Positions 16,421 to 24,754 are shown, numbered from the stretch's first letter. The stretch is 33,201 nt of DNA from SAR86 cluster bacterium (GCA_002401885.1 NVUL01000004.1:1-33201); one strand, 5' to 3'. Notes: generated by a model from the letters alone, not told the origin. Numbers and translations: made by a program.

Positions 16421-17790
16421 GCTCAAAAGTTGAAGAATCGGTCGCTAAGACACGTCACGAATTTCTACAACATAAGCTTAGCCGATTTACGGAATACGCT
16501 AGGCCACCGGTGCTGCCGGTGCAGGGACATCTTGTTCAAATGACTGGGCTCACACTAGTCGCCCAAGGCTGCAAGGCTGCTGTCGGAAGCCGCTGCAAGA
16601 TTCTAATATCAGACCGTGATGAGATCGAAGCCGAGGTCGTTGGGTTCGCCAATGGGGACCTCTATTTGATGCCCATTGGAAGAGTGCGTGGACTGAGTCC
16701 CGGCGCTAAAGTCATACCTATTTCAGACTACCCAGAAGTCGGTGTTGGAGATTCTCTGCTAGGCAGAGTGATAGACGGCAATGGAGAACCACTAGACGGT
16801 CAAGGCGAGTTGCAATATGAGCAGTATGTCAGCCTTCTCGGCCCACCAATTAACCCTTTCGAGCGAATGCCAATCGAGCAAGCACTGGATGTCGGCGTTC
16901 GAGTTATAAATTCACTTCTCTCTATAGGCCGCGGTCAAAGAATGGGGCTATTTGCTGGCAGCGGCGTGGGCAAGAGCGTGTTGCTGGGACAAATGACCAA
17001 GAACACAGAAGCTGAAATTGTCGTGGTAGGACTAATTGGAGAACGTGGCCGAGAAGTTCGAGAATTTGTTGAGAACACTATTGGCCGCGAAAATTTGGGT
17101 AATGCAATCGTTGTAGCAACTCCTGCCGACGATCCTCCACTCATGCGTTTACATGGCGCGTGGCGCGCAACGGCCATAGCGGAATATTTCAGAGATCAGG
17201 GAAAGCAGGTCTTACTCCTGATTGACTCACTTACTCGATTTGCTCAGGCCCAGCGAGAAATTGCACTGGCCATAGGTGAGCCTCCGGTAACAAAAGGTTA
17301 CCCACCCTCCGTTTTTGCACAGATACCGCAACTCGTAGAAAGAGCAGGCACTGGCTGTAGCGAGTCGTCGGGTTCAATTACGGCACTGTATACCGTTTTA
17401 GCAGAAGGCGATGATCAGAATGACCCTATCGCGGACGCAACACGATCTATACTGGACGGACACATAGTTCTATCAAGACACCTAGCGGACGCAGGCATCT
17501 ATCCCGCCATTAACATTGAATCGTCAGTTAGTCGTGTAATGAATGGGATCATAAGCCCCGAGCATGCCGCCGCCGCAATACGATTCAAGAAGCTCTATAG
17601 CACCTATGAGCAGAATCGAGATTTGATAAACGTGGGCGCCTATCAAGCTGGGTCGGACAGGAACATCGACGAAGCCTTGCGCTTCTATCCCTTTCTTGTG
17701 GAATTTATTCAACAACGCGAATCTGAAAGCTGTTCCTATCCACAGAGCCTAGAACAACTTCACTCTGTAATACGTGGAAAAGAGCATTAG
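16417..17790 (+). CDS. fliI: Flagellum-specific export ATPase FliI
   Basis: Hexameric F1-beta-like ATPase that energises flagellar protein export; 457 residues. Walker A AGSGVGKS lies at 180-187 and Walker B LLLIDSLTR at about 264-272. The family signatures GERGREVREF and PPSVFAQIPQLVERAG are present, as is the regulatory N-terminal domain. The upstream overlap with fliH (ATGA) gives a tight unit, and fliJ starts 20 bases after the stop. Confidence 0.97.
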   Translation: MSSKVEESVAKTRHEFLQHKLSRFTEYARPPVLPVQGHLVQMTGLTLVAQGCKAAVGSRCKILISDRDEIEAEVVGFANGDLYLMPIGRVRGLSPGAKVIPISDYPEVGVGDSLLGRVIDGNGEPLDGQGELQYEQYVSLLGPPINPFERMPIEQALDVGVRVINSLLSIGRGQRMGLFAGSGVGKSVLLGQMTKNTEAEIVVVGLIGERGREVREFVENTIGRENLGNAIVVATPADDPPLMRLHGAWRATAIAEYFRDQGKQVLLLIDSLTRFAQAQREIALAIGEPPVTKGYPPSVFAQIPQLVERAGTGCSESSGSITALYTVLAEGDDQNDPIADATRSILDGHIVLSRHLADAGIYPAINIESSVSRVMNGIISPEHAAAAIRFKKLYSTYEQNRDLINVGAYQAGSDRNIDEALRFYPFLVEFIQQRESESCSYPQSLEQLHSVIRGKEH

Positions 17791-17810
17791 ATGATGCACA
17801 GGAACGCAGC

Positions 17811-18278
17811 ATGAAAAGATCAGAGAAGTTCAGAAAATTTTCCGAGATTAGTTCTGGCTTAGAGAATAGTGCCGGCGCCGAGCTAGCGGCGGCTAGGTCG
17901 CAGCTCGATGCACAAAAGAATCAGCTACAAGAGCTGAAAAGCTATCTCGGAGAATATCAACGTCAGTTGCAAGCGAAGCTAGGCATTTCAGACTCGGCAT
18001 TAGTAATAAATGGCTATCAGCAATTCATCTCCTCACTCAATGGCGCCATAACGCTACAAACAGAAATCGTAAGAAAGAGCGAAACCGCGACTGAGGACCT
18101 ACGAGAAAATTGGATAGAAAAAAGGCTCGAGGTAAACAAGTTTGATCAAGCAGCTGAGAACATTAGGAGCGAAGAGATTGCTCACGACAAAAAGGTCGAG
18201 CAGTCGGAGAGTGACGACAGAGTCTTAAATAGCTTCCGGCGAGCAAAATTGCTAAGCGATCTAGAAGCGGCTAGCTAG
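17811..18278 (+). CDS. fliJ: Flagellar export chaperone FliJ
   Basis: Coiled-coil protein of 155 residues that resembles the gamma subunit of F1 and connects FliI to FlhA. The sequence is mostly two long amphipathic helices rich in Glu, Gln, Lys and Arg, with no Cys or Trp cluster except ENWIEKRLEV at about 100-110. Assigned by length, helical character and place just after fliI; sequence conservation in FliJ is low. A ribosome-binding site AGGA lies 8 bases before the ATG. Confidence 0.85.
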   Translation: MKRSEKFRKFSEISSGLENSAGAELAAARSQLDAQKNQLQELKSYLGEYQRQLQAKLGISDSALVINGYQQFISSLNGAITLQTEIVRKSETATEDLRENWIEKRLEVNKFDQAAENIRSEEIAHDKKVEQSESDDRVLNSFRRAKLLSDLEAAS

Positions 18279-18283
18279 GAAAT

Positions 18284-18299
18284 TGGCCTGAGTATTGCA
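18284..18299 (+). promoter_or_regulatory. Sigma54 (-24/-12) promoter of fliK-fliL-fliN
   Basis: TGGCCTGAGTATTGCA has GG-N10-GC with the full TTGCA -12 box and TGGC at -24. It begins 6 bases after the fliJ stop. Transcription would start near 18310, about 43 bases before the fliK ATG. Confidence 0.8.
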
Positions 18300-18320
18300 C
18301 TATTAACAGGAGTAACAACA

Positions 18321-18356
18321 TTGGCCACACCACGAATATTCGAGTCCAACACATGA
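18321..18356 (+). other. Mini-ORF with TTG start overlapping the fliK start codon
   Basis: TTG at 18321 preceded by AGGAG (18308-18312, 8 bases away) opens an 11-codon frame, MATPRIFESNT, whose TGA overlaps the fliK ATG as ATGA. fliK itself has no good ribosome-binding site, so translational coupling is possible. The predicted sigma54 start near 18310 would put the AGGAG at the very 5' end of the mRNA, so on that transcript this site may work poorly. Confidence 0.35.
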
Positions 18357-19657
18357 ATCCAAGTTTTACTCCAACACTGCGCATAGCTGACCCGCTGCAC
18401 ACTCCTTCCAAAGCGGCAGGGGCTAGCTCCGATCGATCATCAGGCGGTAAAGCGAGTGACTCGTTCAACGCGCTTTATCATTCAGAGACAGCATCATTGG
18501 ATGACGAAAACCGAATTAAAGATAGTAATATCAATAGTTTAGATAGAGGAAATGGGAAGAAGAACGACTCCCTAGGAGCGAAGAAAGACGTCTCCAATGC
18601 TGCCAATACTCAGTTAAGGACGAAGGTGAATGAGGACGCTTTAGTAGTCGACGAGTCCCTCTTACAAGGCAATATGGATGAAATTCCCACTCTAACCGAG
18701 CATGATTTAGCCCGCGGAGATCAAACATTCGAGACGGAGCTTCCGCACGGCATCAGTGCCGCGTTACCTTCGAACAGCACTCAAACGGAAGTAGGAGAAA
18801 AGTTTCCGCTGGGCGGCAAGGAATTGCCGCGCGGCGGCGAGTCCTTAGAGCAAGAGTCCTTGCTAGCGAGATCGACTGCAGAATCTGAGCTAGGGGAAGT
18901 GCTTACAAGAGCCGATGCAGGATTTGAAATTAGCAGGCGAAATGATGTTAGTGAGAGGAGCGATCGCCTGAGACAGGGCAAAGTAATCGACCTCTCTTCG
19001 ACTCGTTCAGACTCTTCAATAAATGAACATCGAACCGAAACGGTTCAATCTAAAGCTCTATCTGAATCTCTTACTGAGAGCCTATCACTATTAGCAGCGA
19101 AACCATTGCAAGATCCCGCAACTGTACTCACCGCAGGCAATAACTCCACTACTAACCTGGCAGCAGTCGTTTCGCAGATCGATTCTACGGCAGCGCAAAA
19201 GCTAATCCTGGCAACTGATGCTGCGGCAAATACCGACCTCAATGCTAGTGCGCACAGCCGCAGTTTTGATAGGTCCAATGCGCTAGGAGAAAAAATTCAC
19301 TGGATGCACAATGCCAATATTTCTACGGCAGAACTACATCTACATCCGGCTGAGCTAGGCTCAATAGAAATTAAGATCGTAACTGAGGACCAACAGGCAC
19401 GCGTAAGCTTCATTACATCCTCGGCAACCGCTCGAGACGTCATCGAGGAATCCTTACCAAAGCTGAGAGAATTGCTCGCTGAAAGCGGTTTAGCGTTGGA
19501 TCAAAGCGATATTTCTCAGAAGGAGAGCGGCGACGAGCCTGCCCGAAGAGATCAGCAAGCTCTGTCAGGAAACCTTCATATCGAGAGTGAGATGGAACAG
19601 GGACTCACTGCCTCTCCAATACCTTCACGAATTGGCCAAGTAGACCACTACGTCTAG
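18353..19657 (+). CDS. fliK: Flagellar hook-length control protein FliK
   Basis: Secreted ruler that sets hook length and triggers the switch of export substrate; 434 residues. The long N-terminal part is polar, Ser/Asp/Glu-rich and of low conservation, as usual. The conserved C-terminal domain (about 315-400) contains KIHWMHNANISTAELHLHPA, ELGSIEIKI and LPKLRELLAESGL, the family's strongest signature. Translation may be coupled to the mini-ORF before it. Preceded by its own sigma54 promoter, and followed 10 bases later by fliL. Confidence 0.93.
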   Translation: MNPSFTPTLRIADPLHTPSKAAGASSDRSSGGKASDSFNALYHSETASLDDENRIKDSNINSLDRGNGKKNDSLGAKKDVSNAANTQLRTKVNEDALVVDESLLQGNMDEIPTLTEHDLARGDQTFETELPHGISAALPSNSTQTEVGEKFPLGGKELPRGGESLEQESLLARSTAESELGEVLTRADAGFEISRRNDVSERSDRLRQGKVIDLSSTRSDSSINEHRTETVQSKALSESLTESLSLLAAKPLQDPATVLTAGNNSTTNLAAVVSQIDSTAAQKLILATDAAANTDLNASAHSRSFDRSNALGEKIHWMHNANISTAELHLHPAELGSIEIKIVTEDQQARVSFITSSATARDVIEESLPKLRELLAESGLALDQSDISQKESGDEPARRDQQALSGNLHIESEMEQGLTASPIPSRIGQVDHYV

Positions 19658-19667
19658 GGAGACTCGA

Positions 19668-20132
19668 TTGAAAAAATTCCTACTAACAGTAATTGTATTG
19701 ATCAGTACGCTACTTGGGCTTTCTTACAGTGGAATGCTTCCTCTAGAGTATTTGGGCATGGAAGTTTCACAGACTGACGAAGAGCACAGCGAAGCGCCAC
19801 CTCCCACGTTCAGTGAAACGCACTACTTACCCATAGACCCGCCGTTTATAGTTAACTTCACGCATCTTGGCGCTCTTCGATATTTGCAAATATCGATCGA
19901 GATCATGTACCCACAGAAAGACATTATTGATCGCGTGATTGAACATATGCCTGCGATTCGAAACTCGCTTATTCTCCTACTAAGCGATCAGCCTTTTGAG
20001 AAATTGAGCACATTTGAAGGCAAAGAAGTATTGCGCGGCGAGATGGTAGCCGCAGTAAACGAAATCGTTTACAGGGGCTCCACCGTGGAATTTCCCGGCG
20101 AAATGTTTATAACCAATTTCGTAATGCAGTAA
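19668..20132 (+). CDS. fliL: Flagellar basal body-associated protein FliL (second paralogue, in the usual place)
   Basis: FliL supports stator function in the membrane around the motor; 154 residues. It starts with TTG at 19668, with GGGAGA about 7 bases upstream, and has a transmembrane helix at about 4-22 and the FliL domain with LGALRYLQISIEIM, IRNSLILLL, TFEGKEVLR and a final NFVMQ. It shares the general pattern of the paralogue at 8350 but is far from identical. In other gammaproteobacteria fliM comes next; here only 54 bases separate it from fliN. Confidence 0.93.
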   Translation: MKKFLLTVIVLISTLLGLSYSGMLPLEYLGMEVSQTDEEHSEAPPPTFSETHYLPIDPPFIVNFTHLGALRYLQISIEIMYPQKDIIDRVIEHMPAIRNSLILLLSDQPFEKLSTFEGKEVLRGEMVAAVNEIVYRGSTVEFPGEMFITNFVMQ

Positions 20133-20143
20133 AGGAATAAGAG

Positions 20144-20182
20144 ATGACAGCCCTACGAATAGAAGAACTTACAACAGGATGA
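20144..20182 (+). other. 12-codon mini-ORF in the slot of fliM
   Basis: ATG at 20144 has AAAGGAA (20131-20137) about 6 bases upstream and encodes MTALRIEELTTG, ending at TGA 4 bases before the fliN ATG. The ribosome-binding site and tight spacing make translation plausible. It might be a leader, a coupling device or the remnant of a deleted fliM; the peptide is too short for me to prove any relation. Confidence 0.35.
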
Positions 20183-20186
20183 TCCT

Positions 20187-20615
20187 ATGAGCGAAGAAGA
20201 AAACCAAACTGATAGCACGGAGAATGTTGCTGGTGAGAATGCCGCAGAAGATGCCGTTGCGTCAGAAGGTCCAAAACCCGAGAACGCTTCGAATCAGATA
20301 ACTGATTCAGGCAAGCCCGACACAGCTGAGATTATAGCCAAATCTATTAGCGGTAAAGATGTCAATATCGACGCCCTACTAAAAGTGCCAGTCTCTCTGG
20401 CCATTGAAGTCGGTCGTACGAAACTGAACTTGAATGACTTACTGGGAACACGAGAGGGATCGGTTATCGAATTAGATCGACACCTCGATGAACCCTTGGA
20501 CATCTTGGTGAACGGCGCCCTCATCGCTCATGGTATTGTCGTGCTTGCGAATGAGAAATTTGGACTCCAGATAACCGACATCATCAGCCTAGAAGAACGC
20601 GCGCGCAGCCTGTAG
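20187..20615 (+). CDS. fliN: Flagellar motor switch protein FliN
   Basis: C-ring component of 142 residues. The C-terminal SpoA domain (about 60-138) has LLKVPVSLAIEVGRTKLNLNDLL, SVIELDRHLDEPLDILVNG and NEKFGLQITDIISLEE, a clear match to FliN. The first 45 residues are an acidic extension (many Glu, Asp, Asn) of the kind seen in several proteobacterial FliN. A ribosome-binding site AGGAT lies about 8 bases upstream. It is the last gene of the operon: the export gate genes fliOPQR-flhB, which usually follow, are not here, and fliM and fliG, its ring partners, are not in the window. Confidence 0.96.
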   Translation: MSEEENQTDSTENVAGENAAEDAVASEGPKPENASNQITDSGKPDTAEIIAKSISGKDVNIDALLKVPVSLAIEVGRTKLNLNDLLGTREGSVIELDRHLDEPLDILVNGALIAHGIVVLANEKFGLQITDIISLEERARSL

Positions 20616-20624
20616 GATCGGGTC

Positions 20625-20646
20625 CTAAGCATGGCGGCTTTTTTAG
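20625..20646 (+). terminator. Weak terminator candidate after fliN
   Basis: CTAAGC and GCTT around the loop ATGGCG, followed by six T in a row. The stem is only about 4 bases, so this is a poor hairpin, but it is the only T-run between fliN and the convergent PilZ-like gene. Confidence 0.3.
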
Positions 20647-20655
20647 TGACTAGGC

Positions 20656-21207
20656 CTATATCTCCCTGGTGCCTGCGTGTTCTTGTGCGATGCTACGCCG
20701 ATGATGAGTGAAAATTATTTTTTCTATCTGATCTTGAACGGCGATACTAATTCCTTGGAAACTCAAAACCGAGAACCCCTTCCGCTCGCTACTTGTGATG
20801 TCCCCATAGAATTGAAGTGCTCTTGGCAAGGCCGGGAGCAAGAACAGAGTGGCCTTCGCCATGTCTCCTGCACCGAATGTGCAAACCTCATTAGAAAATT
20901 CGATGCCTGTGGCCGTTAGCTGGATCGATTCAAGGGGAGGCAATTCACTCTGCCTAATCATCAATTCACCTACTAAATCTAGTAGCAGGCTGATCTTCAA
21001 ATCTTGACGACGCAATTCGAGACTAACATGATCATGATCCAGCTCCTCAATTTCGACCGGGTCTTGCCAGATAGTACTGGTTCTCAAGAGTTTTTCATTC
21101 TCTTTATCTATGCTTAACAATTCGGTTGACGTTGGTACGTGCTGAATTTTTTCTACAGTAAAAGAGTAGCTCCCCTCCATTACAAGCCCTCGAGGCAAAC
21201 TAGTCAC
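20656..21207 (-). CDS. PilZ-like domain protein at the end of the fliDST operon
   Basis: Protein of about 183 residues without transmembrane segments. The C-terminal half looks like an atypical PilZ domain: SIQLTATGIEFSNEV resembles the D/NxSxxG strand, followed by ATLFLLPALPRALQFYGDI. The N-terminal RxxxR motif that binds cyclic di-GMP is not seen, so ligand binding is uncertain. Similar small proteins follow fliS in other gammaproteobacterial flagellar clusters. The GTG at 21207 has AGAGGG 8 bases upstream and is preferred to the GTG at 21216 and the ATG at 21180. It is the last gene of the minus-strand operon. Confidence 0.6.
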   Translation of the reverse strand: MTSLPRGLVMEGSYSFTVEKIQHVPTSTELLSIDKENEKLLRTSTIWQDPVEIEELDHDHVSLELRRQDLKISLLLDLVGELMIRQSELPPLESIQLTATGIEFSNEVCTFGAGDMAKATLFLLPALPRALQFYGDITSSERKGFSVLSFQGISIAVQDQIEKIIFTHHRRSIAQEHAGTREI

Positions 21208-21273
21208 GCTTCGCACCCTCTAGCCGAGAGATATCGATTCCAATTCCAAAACTATCTTTCATGCGCTCTATCA

Positions 21274-21582
21274 TCAGGCATTTCCCTGAATTTGTTGATA
21301 GCTGCCTGTAGCCTGTTTGCCTTGCAATAGTTGTTGTCGCTCTAACTGCAACTTCGACTTAGCCTCCCTCGCTAGAGTAGCGATTGTGCGGTTGGACTGG
21401 AGCAGGCAGGCCAGAACCGCTGACTTATCTTTAGCGTCATTTCCGTCGTCGTAACTTAACTTCTCCATTTCAACGAGTCGAGCCGCGTCCAACTCTTGAA
21501 CAACTCCCCATTCTCCATCAGCCGCCCGATTTTCCATCTCTGCTGTCAGGCGCAATACTTGTGTCAAGTTTCGATCATACAT
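21274..21582 (-). CDS. fliT: FliT-like flagellar chaperone
   Basis: Small helical protein of 102 residues, matching FliT in length and position after fliS. The stretch LTAEMENRAADGEWGVVQELDAARLVEMEKL is the usual FliT pattern of a Trp in a short loop followed by an E/R-rich helix. In enteric bacteria FliT binds FliD in the cytosol; the same role is inferred. Sequence conservation is low, so the call rests partly on position. Confidence 0.7.
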   Translation of the reverse strand: MYDRNLTQVLRLTAEMENRAADGEWGVVQELDAARLVEMEKLSYDDGNDAKDKSAVLACLLQSNRTIATLAREAKSKLQLERQQLLQGKQATGSYQQIQGNA

Positions 21583-21615
21583 AGGCTCTGAATTCCGAAA
21601 GAAGTGTCTACGTAA

Positions 21616-22008
21616 CTATTGAGGTTGCTTTGTGGATATCGTATCCCAGGCAGATTTAATCTCGTTGATCAAGGTAACTACTTCCTCCACGATCTGCTCA
21701 TTCGATTGGGCATTCGCCTCTACCAATCTTCTCTCCATATAGTCGTATAAAGAGGCAAGACCTGTGGCGATGGTTCCACCACTCACAAGATCCAGACTGG
21801 CGCGCAGATTATCGATTATTCGAATACTCTCGCTTATCGCCTGGCCCCGCTCGGCAATATCCTTTCTTTGTATTGCCCCAGAAGCCTTAGCTAGCTTGTC
21901 GAGAACGCCCTGTAGCAACATAGAAACTAAGCTATGTGGAGTGGAATTGGAGACCTTCGATTGAATGTCGATTTGCTGGTATTCGTTTAGAGCATCATAG
22001 TTATACAT
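21616..22008 (-). CDS. fliS: Flagellin export chaperone FliS
   Basis: Cytoplasmic chaperone that wraps the C-terminal helix of flagellin before export; about 130 residues. It shows the family pattern: NEYQQIDIQSKV, STPHSLVSMLLQGVLDKLAKA, ERGQAISESIRIIDNLRASLD and LYDYMERRLVEAN. The reading frame is open back to a GTG at 22068, but the usual N-terminus (MYNYDALNEYQ) begins at ATG 22008 with AGGTGG 5 bases upstream. An ATG at 22023 is a further option. It lies close behind fliD. Confidence 0.92.
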   Translation of the reverse strand: MYNYDALNEYQQIDIQSKVSNSTPHSLVSMLLQGVLDKLAKASGAIQRKDIAERGQAISESIRIIDNLRASLDLVSGGTIATGLASLYDYMERRLVEANAQSNEQIVEEVVTLINEIKSAWDTISTKQPQ

Positions 22009-22069
22009 ATTAGCCACCTGCATGGTTGAATAGCGATTCGATCTACCGCTGCTTATGAACTGACTCACT

Positions 22070-24115
22070 TTATCTATTGAAATTTGGCTTCAATAGGTTG
22101 TCGAACTGCTGTTCGAGATAGTTGCTTGTGTTCTCCAAACCCGCCAACAGCGCATCTAGAGTATTGAACTGCCTGGTATATCTTGATTCCACTTCTTCCC
22201 AGCGTAGTTCTAGGTCCTCACGCTTCTGCACGACATCATCCATGCGGTCTTGCAATGTTTCTATTCTCGATTCGAGAGGCCCATTCTCGAGCAGGATACT
22301 GTCTAGAAGCGAATCCAATTGATTGGCTATGCCTCGGGTGAACGTCACGTTTCCGCGGTTACCTGTTGTCGTACCGGTGATCGTCAGATTGAGGCCTTCA
22401 GCAGCGGTGCCGCTATCGCCCACTAGAACGTTTCCAGCGCCAGTCGCTAACTCTCCGTTGATGGTGCCAACGACATCGGTACCGACCACACCTGCGCTCA
22501 CCGAGAAACCTAGCGATGCGGTAGTGGTTGCGTCGATGGCGAGAATATCTACTTTCGAGGTGCTACCAAGACTATTCGAAACAATGGATAGTCGATTGGA
22601 TCCGCTCTCATAAGTTACGGTTACCGATCTACCTACATCCAATAGCTCTTGCGCTCCATTTAGCTGAACCTGTAGTTCGGCGGCTAGGTCTTCCCCGCTA
22701 GTATAAGTAGCTGAGCTAAGGGTTATTTCGCTGGTGGTTACTCCATCAATCTCAAAGGTAAGATTGTTATTCGTGGCATCAACAACCACGCTACCCCCCA
22801 TGCTGAAATCAGGTAGTACACCGCCACCACTCATCACGCCTGCGCTAGCGAGACTACTAACATTAACTGCATAGGTCCCCACCGCAGTCGCTGCAGTTGA
22901 CGACGTAAATAGAACTTCCTCATCTTCAGGAACTGCAATAGCAGTAAACATTTGACTCACTTGCTGCGGGTGGTCTGAGAGAGCGGCTGTAAACTTATCA
23001 CCATCGAGTAAAAGAGTGCCTGATGCTGACGTTGTGATTCCGAGTTCCGACAGATTAGTAATAGATCCGGCAAGCCCTGCTACTGAACTACGAACGACGT
23101 TGTCGATCTGCCCACCAATGGAGCGTAGCGTAAAGTCTCCTAACAATGCCGCGGCTACATCATTCTCCTGATCGTAGTTGCTCAACGCATTTGCTGTACC
23201 TATGTAGCTGTTGTATCCAGCGATAAAACTACTAACACCGCTTAATACTGAGCTAGTATTCGCTTCGATACTAAGGTCCACCGCGCTGACACTGATTTTC
23301 TTAAGGTTTAGCGAGACACCTGGTATGGCCGAGCTAACATCGTTGCTCGCCGACGTAATCGCCAAGCCATTGATCGTAAAATTCGCATCGACTGCGGCGT
23401 TTGTTTGCTCCAAGTTTGTCGCAGCGGCATTAAACGCTAATCGCGATAAACCACTCGTGTTATCGATGTTATCCAAATCGTCGTCGGTGACGACAATCTC
23501 CAGACTATTTTCTGCGCCGGTGGTCTCGGAAGACAGTAGAAGACGGAAACCGGAGCCGTCATTGATAATGGATGCGCCTATTCCAATGTCCGCATCGTTG
23601 ATCGCCGTCATCACTCCTTCCAGAGTGTTATTACTACTATCGATAGTAATATTGGCAGCGGTACTCTCTTGATTCAAAGTAAAACTGTTATAAGTATCCG
23701 TGCCCGCCACATAGTCTGTGGTTCCCCGACGGATCGTAAGGGTTCCAGTGCCGATTACCGTTTCATTGCTATCGGCAAAACTTAGACTTGCCAGAGAATG
23801 GGATGTTGCAAGCTGCGAGACCGCAATTGAATAGTTGCTTGGCAAGGCGTCTGTGCTAGCCGTAGCGGTGAAGATCGAACTGTCAGAACTTGTAGCAGTC
23901 TTTAGATCGAAGCTGCTAAGAGTGTTAAGGCCACTAAGTGCAGATTTGAAGCCGCCCAAGCTCCCTTTCAAGGCACCCAACGCTGAGAACTTGGAATTTA
24001 AATTAGCTTGTTGCCGATTGAGTTGCAGGTCGGAAACGGCTCGCTCGCTTGCAACAAGTTGCGATACCAAGCTATTAACATCCAATCCCGATCCTAGTCC
24101 GGTTGCAGTTAACAT
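22070..24115 (-). CDS. fliD: Flagellar filament capping protein FliD
   Basis: Caps the filament tip and guides flagellin assembly. The N-terminal D0 segment MLTATGLGSGLDVNSLVSQL identifies the start at 24115; the longer open frame to 24214 adds residues unlike FliD. The C-terminal helices (DDVVQKREDLELRWEEVESR and FNTLDALLAGLENTSNYL) are also typical. At about 681 residues it is longer than FliD of Escherichia coli or Pseudomonas (about 470) and near that of Vibrio; the extra length is a repeated Ser/Thr/Val-rich beta-type central region that forms the surface-exposed part. Preceded by a sigma54 promoter. Confidence 0.95.
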   Translation of the reverse strand: MLTATGLGSGLDVNSLVSQLVASERAVSDLQLNRQQANLNSKFSALGALKGSLGGFKSALSGLNTLSSFDLKTATSSDSSIFTATASTDALPSNYSIAVSQLATSHSLASLSFADSNETVIGTGTLTIRRGTTDYVAGTDTYNSFTLNQESTAANITIDSSNNTLEGVMTAINDADIGIGASIINDGSGFRLLLSSETTGAENSLEIVVTDDDLDNIDNTSGLSRLAFNAAATNLEQTNAAVDANFTINGLAITSASNDVSSAIPGVSLNLKKISVSAVDLSIEANTSSVLSGVSSFIAGYNSYIGTANALSNYDQENDVAAALLGDFTLRSIGGQIDNVVRSSVAGLAGSITNLSELGITTSASGTLLLDGDKFTAALSDHPQQVSQMFTAIAVPEDEEVLFTSSTAATAVGTYAVNVSSLASAGVMSGGGVLPDFSMGGSVVVDATNNNLTFEIDGVTTSEITLSSATYTSGEDLAAELQVQLNGAQELLDVGRSVTVTYESGSNRLSIVSNSLGSTSKVDILAIDATTTASLGFSVSAGVVGTDVVGTINGELATGAGNVLVGDSGTAAEGLNLTITGTTTGNRGNVTFTRGIANQLDSLLDSILLENGPLESRIETLQDRMDDVVQKREDLELRWEEVESRYTRQFNTLDALLAGLENTSNYLEQQFDNLLKPNFNR

Positions 24116-24230
24116 ACTGAGAGGACACCCTGTTAAAAATTGGTTTGATTGCGAGAGGCGTTGAAAAGCTAGATTGCTAACAATGTTGGCATACGTACAG
24201 TGACGCTCTCGCACTACTATTCATATTAAT

Positions 24231-24246
24231 AGCAATTAACATACCA
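24231..24246 (-). promoter_or_regulatory. Sigma54 (-24/-12) promoter of fliD-fliS-fliT-PilZ
   Basis: On the minus strand TGGTATGTTAATTGCT has GG-N10-GC with a full TTGCT -12 box. Transcription would start near 24220, leaving a leader of about 105 bases before the fliD ATG. It fits control by FlrC. Confidence 0.75.
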
Positions 24247-24264
24247 ACGTACCGAAGGTGCGAG

Positions 24265-24666
24265 CTAGGCGTCTCCCTCAAATAACAAACCCTTGTGCAC
24301 CTTGTCGCTGTTGCGTCGCTGTGCGTCTTCTAGGCTCTTGGATATTTCCAGCATCTCTTCATTGGGTATCTGCCGTATAACCTCTCCAGAGAACTGATCC
24401 GTAACGGTTACAACGGGCGTGTTAGTATTTGCATCGACACTGAAGTTGATGTCTCTAGCTATGTTCTGGACATAAACAGCAACATTCTCGACGGCTTGGT
24501 CCAACTCTGTTGCGTTCGACTTCAGCGCTTCGTCTGAGCTTAGAACCATCGGCATAAATTTACCGTTGCCGGCAAAGCCTTGCCGCTTTTCATTGGATTG
24601 ATTGGACCCAATAATCTCAGTGCGTAATGCAGGCTCTCGGATATCAACTCTGTCTAGTGATGGCAT
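24265..24666 (-). CDS. flaG: FlaG family protein
   Basis: Small flagellar protein of 133 residues, encoded between fliC and fliD as usual in polar flagellates; its loss alters filament length in some species. The conserved part is the C-terminal half: YVQNIARDINFSVDANTNTP, VVTVTDQFSGEVIRQIPNEE and a final amphipathic helix. The N-terminal 45 residues are variable. TGGAG lies about 9 bases before the ATG. No promoter was recognised in the 145 bases before it, so it may be read through from fliC. Confidence 0.88.
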   Translation of the reverse strand: MPSLDRVDIREPALRTEIIGSNQSNEKRQGFAGNGKFMPMVLSSDEALKSNATELDQAVENVAVYVQNIARDINFSVDANTNTPVVTVTDQFSGEVIRQIPNEEMLEISKSLEDAQRRNSDKVHKGLLFEGDA

Positions 24667-24754
24667 CGCTATGGCTCCAGGTACTTAGTGTCTGTCTGAG
24701 TTCATCAAGCTTGTCTAAAATTTTTCTTCAGCCTTTCCTACTTTCCTAATCCGG

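Noticed and set aside
17791..17814. Mini-ORF between fliI and fliJ ending in ATGA
   Set aside because: It has no ribosome-binding site of its own, directly follows the fliI stop and is only seven codons; it is probably chance, with the AGGA inside it serving fliJ.
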